Notes under the pieces: model-generated
Databases searched by the model: none
What the model saw: the letters and a program-made list of their open reading frames with translations, nothing else
What the model was told of the DNA's origin: nothing
Assembly (NCBI RefSeq): GCF_000003815.2
Contig: NC_049981.1
Coordinates: 25,991,670-26,055,669 of the forward strand
Direction of reading: 5' to 3'
Length of the DNA: 64,000 nucleotides
From: Branchiostoma floridae
Lineage: Eukaryota; Chordata; Leptocardii; Amphioxiformes; Branchiostomatidae
Program-made: the position numbers and the translations under genes
In this document: positions 63,701 to 64,000 of the stretch, in pieces
Layout: each line of letters opens with the position of its first letter
How positions within the stretch are numbered: position 1 is the stretch's first letter

Positions 63701-64000
63701 TCAATACGATCTGTACCTGTCTGCAGTATGCAAACTTTGGCGAAAATGTGGAGTTTAGACCAAAGACTCTACCATGTACCATGCAGTCACATTGGCCATA
63801 TACTAGTATATAGAGTCGCAAATTGTCATTAGCTGTATCTGTTATGTCGGTATAACCACGTACCCTTCGGCGTAACATAACAATTTCTGTATCTATAGCC
63901 GGCTCTTCGGCGTAAAGGTGGGGTCACACGTGCGTATATATTTAAGTCCGTATGAGGCGCGCATGGGAGTATTTACCTCCACCAGGCCCCACAGGTCGTT
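48703..64000 (-). CDS. Unrecognised proline-rich coiled-coil protein, partial, at least 8 exons
   Basis: I do not recognise the family. Exons in order: >64000-63977, 63014-62907, 55130-55041, 53698-53291, 52290-52219, 51107-50962, 49541-49419, 48826-48703. All borders are GT-AG and phases agree, giving 1095 bases (364 residues plus stop); the N-terminus lies beyond the window. Visible parts: a helical basic segment LEALRRQQVLDRKQVALQRL; a block with WDNPFHPDLRPD; two copies of a SPDM motif; a 136-residue Gly/Pro/Ser-rich disordered region; EDLDSLFGDLSVEKAV; an Arg/Glu/Ala coiled coil (AEEQARSAEQAARLEQQRRE); and a conserved-looking end, LRDNNLTMGHWSDYVD. No enzyme motif, signal peptide or membrane segment, so probably a cytoplasmic or cytoskeletal scaffold (inference). 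The 63014-62907 exon could instead be a first coding exon with ATG at 63005. More exons may lie in the 7.8-kb gap between 62907 and 55130. Confidence 0.7.
52542..52664. repeat. Short foldback element
   Basis: Left GTAGCCTTGTATCCAGCCAT and right ATGGCTGGATACCAGGCTAC are complementary with one mismatch; the arms continue inward through TATAGCT. Intronic in the coiled-coil gene. Likely a small MITE. Confidence 0.65.
52838..53298. repeat. ~110-bp tandem repeat starting at a 5' splice site
   Basis: Four units beginning with TGATCAA(A/G)T at about 52838, 52989, 53097 and 53213 (spacings near 151, 108, 116). The last unit contains the first ~80 bases of an intron of the coiled-coil gene and the last few bases of the exon 53698-53291. 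Read on the minus strand, GGAGCT|GTTAGTT at the true junction recurs as GGAGCTGTTAGTT near 53065 and as close variants near 53165 and 52935. Confidence 0.8.
55421..55496. repeat. Perfect 11-bp hairpin followed by a GTCC microsatellite
   Basis: CTTTCGCCGCG-CTTC-CGCGGCGAAAG at 55421-55446, then (GTCC)n-type repeats at 55471-55496. The pair probably marks the end of a dispersed element that continues to the right, whose far end I could not define. Intronic. Confidence 0.6.
56608..58264. repeat. Nested CAAGGAGGTTAA inverted repeats
   Basis: The outer pair CAAGGAGGTTAAAAAGAGA (56608-56626) and TCTTTTTTAACCTCCTTG (58247-58264) match over about 17 bases. An inner perfect 14-bp pair, AGCAAGGAGGTTAA (56768-56781) and TTAACCTCCTTGCT (56804-56817), forms a hairpin with a 22-base loop. 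The outer pair encloses the small two-exon gene model at 56626-57425. A TTTCACC-rich stretch lies just to the left (56430-56590). Confidence 0.55.
56626..57425 (+). CDS. Possible 71-residue two-exon protein, antisense inside an intron
   Basis: Exons 56626-56723 and 57308-57425. The donor is AG|GTAAGG. The acceptor follows a long pyrimidine run ending CCCTTTCCTTACAG. The split codon AG|A joins in phase and the frame ends at TAG after 71 residues. The first exon reads ERDPKIFLNFNLHKNSIGCP; the second forms an amphipathic helix with IKQVAKLLVQIHALDHALQV. There is an in-frame TAA nine bases before the ATG, so the start is forced unless an exon is missed. Family not recognised. The opposite strand of exon 2 is also open and ends at a good donor (57306, phase 0), so it could instead be an exon of the host gene; the stronger acceptor favours the plus strand. 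The ATG abuts an inverted repeat. Confidence 0.4.
57426..62906. other. Large intron region without recognised gene
   Basis: Inside the coiled-coil gene. Apart from a diverged MITE (about 59060-59381) I see no confident exon. A plus-strand stretch near 59651-59720 (acceptor TTTTTCCTCCAG, donor CAG|GTACTT, open as LQNAVSFAEKRLLKPYFA) and a minus-strand one near 60722-60767 have splice-like borders but no partner exons. The right part, 60-63 kb, is less AT-rich than the rest. Confidence 0.35.
59060..59381. mobile_element. Diverged hAT-type MITE
   Basis: Inverted orientation; the right end CCAGTACCCACCCCTA is at 59381. The interior matches the family (TTGGACC-type word degraded, AAAATGAACACATTATAT, GGCATCTATACG, ATCAAGTCCGGACCTG). 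The left end is eroded and its coordinate approximate. Confidence 0.6.

Overview
The window is eukaryotic nuclear DNA: split genes with GT-AG introns, gene spacing of a few kb, and introns full of small inverted-repeat transposons. Protein sequences are closest to animal (chordate) families. Overall this looks like a cephalochordate (Branchiostoma, amphioxus) genome. That assignment is an inference; no marker in the window proves it.

Five host genes alternate in strand. (1) GBE1, glycogen branching enzyme, minus strand, 14 coding exons at 2535-14398, a complete 690-residue protein. (2) A Piwi-clade Argonaute (PIWIL1-like), plus strand, 22 coding exons at 17708-30913, 958 residues, catalytic D-E-D-H set intact. 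(3) MOB1, the Hippo-pathway kinase co-activator, minus strand, 5 exons at 36130-41891, 224 residues. (4) RP9 (PAP-1-like), plus strand, 4 exons at 44101-46236, 260 residues. (5) An unrecognised proline-rich coiled-coil protein, minus strand, from 48703 past the right edge of the window. Phases agree at every junction in every model. GBE1/PIWI and MOB1/RP9 are head-to-head pairs; PIWI/MOB1 and RP9/gene 5 are tail-to-tail. A possible 71-residue two-exon gene (56626-57425, plus) is nested antisense inside gene 5.

The gene functions are ordinary housekeeping or germline functions: glycogen synthesis, piRNA silencing, Hippo signalling and a splicing-associated factor. The window shows no operon-like cooperation among them. 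The unusual content lies in the introns. Two introns (GBE1 intron 11 and one in gene 5) are expanded by tandem repeats that begin at the true 5' splice site and therefore carry arrays of decoy donors. The PIWI introns hold hAT-type MITEs, foldbacks and SINEs, including a MITE whose left end looks replaced by abortive gap repair. Two assembly gaps (21723-22181 and 22756-22855) fall in PIWI introns inside or beside such elements.

Repeat families recognised: a hAT-type MITE with TAGGG termini and 8-bp target duplications (5 copies or fragments); a GTGCACC-rich MITE with CAGGGCTCGAAAT termini (3 or more); a 1.2-kb element with CGTTAAGCGTTACC subterminal repeats; a GCGCGTTAAAA element; a CAAGGAGGTT inverted-repeat family; tRNA-type SINEs (2); a decayed LINE reverse transcriptase fragment; and several foldbacks.
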